From assembly GCA_016212515.1 (NCBI GenBank), contig JACRFZ010000038.1:1-64000 (forward strand): a stretch of 64,000 nucleotides of DNA, given 5' to 3'. The translations under genes and the position numbers were made by a program. This DNA is from Candidatus Melainabacteria bacterium. Its GTDB lineage: Bacteria > Cyanobacteriota > Vampirovibrionia > Obscuribacterales > Obscuribacteraceae. Below, piece by piece: positions 63,385-64,000 of this stretch. The first letter of the stretch is position 1. Each line of letters begins with the position of its first letter. The notes under the pieces are model-generated. The model was given only the letters and a program-made list of their open reading frames with translations, searched no databases and was not told where the DNA came from.

Positions 63385-63416
63385 AAAGGGAGGGAGACTT
63401 GGTCTCCCTCCCTTTT
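63385..63416 (+). terminator. Intrinsic terminator after korB
   Basis: AAAGGGAGGGAGAC (63385-63398) pairs perfectly with GTCTCCCTCCCTTT (63402-63415) around a three-base loop and runs into TTTTC. It ends the korAB transcript. Confidence 0.9.
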
Positions 63417-63425
63417 CTCAAAGCT

Positions 63426-63746
63426 TCAGATATTGCCCTTCATGGTCAAGTAGAGGCAAACGGAAAAGAGAAAGAGGGTCATAGCCATGCAGATCTTAGC
63501 CAGGGTCCAGAGCACGGCTATCCATTGAGGCGGTAGAAAAATACCGAAGAAAGATATCAAAACCGGCAAAACCACAAAGCAAATCGGACCGACAATCATG
63601 AAAAGAGTCCAGAGAGCCTTTTTGAACAAATAGTCGTCTGAGGTGGTGGCAAGTTCAGCAAGGCGTTCGGGTTTTCCGCTGCAAGCCCGCTCCTCCTGTT
63701 GCCTTACAAATTTAAGCGCCTTGCGGCGCATCTGCTCCAGATCCAC
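63426..63746 (-). CDS. Small two-helix membrane protein
   Basis: A 106-residue protein with a charged cytoplasmic N-terminus (RRKALKFVRQQEERACSGKP) and two hydrophobic helices (about 45-67 and 73-97). No family is recognised. It is convergent with korB across the terminator. The 254 bases that follow to the window end show no firm gene. Confidence 0.6.
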   Translation of the reverse strand: MDLEQMRRKALKFVRQQEERACSGKPERLAELATTSDDYLFKKALWTLFMIVGPICFVVLPVLISFFGIFLPPQWIAVLWTLAKICMAMTLFLFSVCLYLTMKGNI

Positions 63747-64000
63747 TTTTGCCCTACCTCCCCTTTAATCTTATAGTATCCGACGGCAACAGGTAGCCAA
63801 GGGATCGAGGAAGCGAACCGGCGCAGCTCTATGACTATTGAACTCGACAAAACCCAAACCGATAACGGTTGAACTTTCGAATTATCAGTCTTGAACAGAA
63901 GCCGGAAAAGGCGCCAAAAAGAAATCTTGTCTTTTTCCAGGCTGCGAAAGGCCCAGAATTGCTGGGAAATCGGCTCCAGCTCTTGTCAAGGGGCGGGTGC

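Noticed and set aside
63835-63999. Open minus-strand frame of 54 codons reaching the window edge
   Set aside because: It might be a gene end, but the product is unusually Arg/Phe/Ser-rich and nothing in it is recognisable; the data stop before any start.
1-64000. CRISPR arrays, rRNA or tRNA genes
   Set aside because: No regular repeat-spacer pattern and no conserved rRNA or tRNA cores were seen on reading either strand; an exhaustive covariance search was not possible.

Overview
This reads as a bacterial chromosome segment of moderate GC with no recognisable rRNA or tRNA gene. The gene content (class I polyphosphate kinase, many TPR and Sel1-type proteins, Ser/Thr kinase, AI-2E-type permease, fermentation-style PPDK and two-subunit 2-oxoacid:ferredoxin oxidoreductase, lone Tad-pilus-like genes) would fit a non-photosynthetic cyanobacterial relative such as Vampirovibrionia/Obscuribacterales. 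That assignment is inference from gene content only.

Region 1 (about 1-7,800) is accessory DNA with visibly lower GC than the rest. It holds a complete tyrosine recombinase with short direct repeats upstream. Facing it is a three-gene defence operon: a GajA-like OLD ATPase/TOPRIM nuclease, a GajB-like UvrD helicase, and a third protein fusing a DUF3800 nuclease-like domain to Sel1 repeats. A cluster of direct and inverted repeats follows, then a RelB/RelE-type toxin-antitoxin pair. The Gabija-like pair with the DUF3800-Sel1 partner is the best candidate for a new system in this window.

Region 2 (7,800-24,600) is housekeeping and envelope DNA. It carries topoisomerase III, a cytoplasmic trypsin-like protease, PPK1 ending in a 13-bp tandem array, a glutamine synthetase-like gene followed by an amidohydrolase (a split FluG arrangement), the MoxR/DUF58/transglutaminase-fold module (whose transglutaminase lacks catalytic Cys and His), an AI-2E permease and a TPR lipoprotein-like gene.

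Region 3 (24,700-36,900) has a PhyH-type dioxygenase coupled to a membrane-anchored alpha/beta hydrolase, a Nudix hydrolase, nadC, a pseudo-receiver, uncharacterised membrane proteins, an SDR, and an unusual Ser/Thr kinase fused through membrane segments to a P-loop ATPase domain. A kinesin-light-chain-like TPR protein closes it.

Region 4 (37,000-48,300) has PPDK with its regulatory kinase/phosphorylase, a BioD-like P-loop protein, a CtpA protease, then a forward cluster of MTA phosphorylase, two M16 proteases (one with and one without the zinc site) and secreted proteins.

Region 5 (48,300-64,000) has a secreted protein with duplicated small beta domains, a candidate nonsense-interrupted small gene, TPR pairs, CpaB-like and TadE/G-like genes sharing a strong terminator, purine salvage genes (guaD, hpt), a GNAT enzyme, a TPP-enzyme homologue with an eroded cofactor motif, korAB with a strong terminator, and a small membrane protein. 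PPDK and KorAB together suggest ferredoxin-linked, energy-conserving carbon metabolism.
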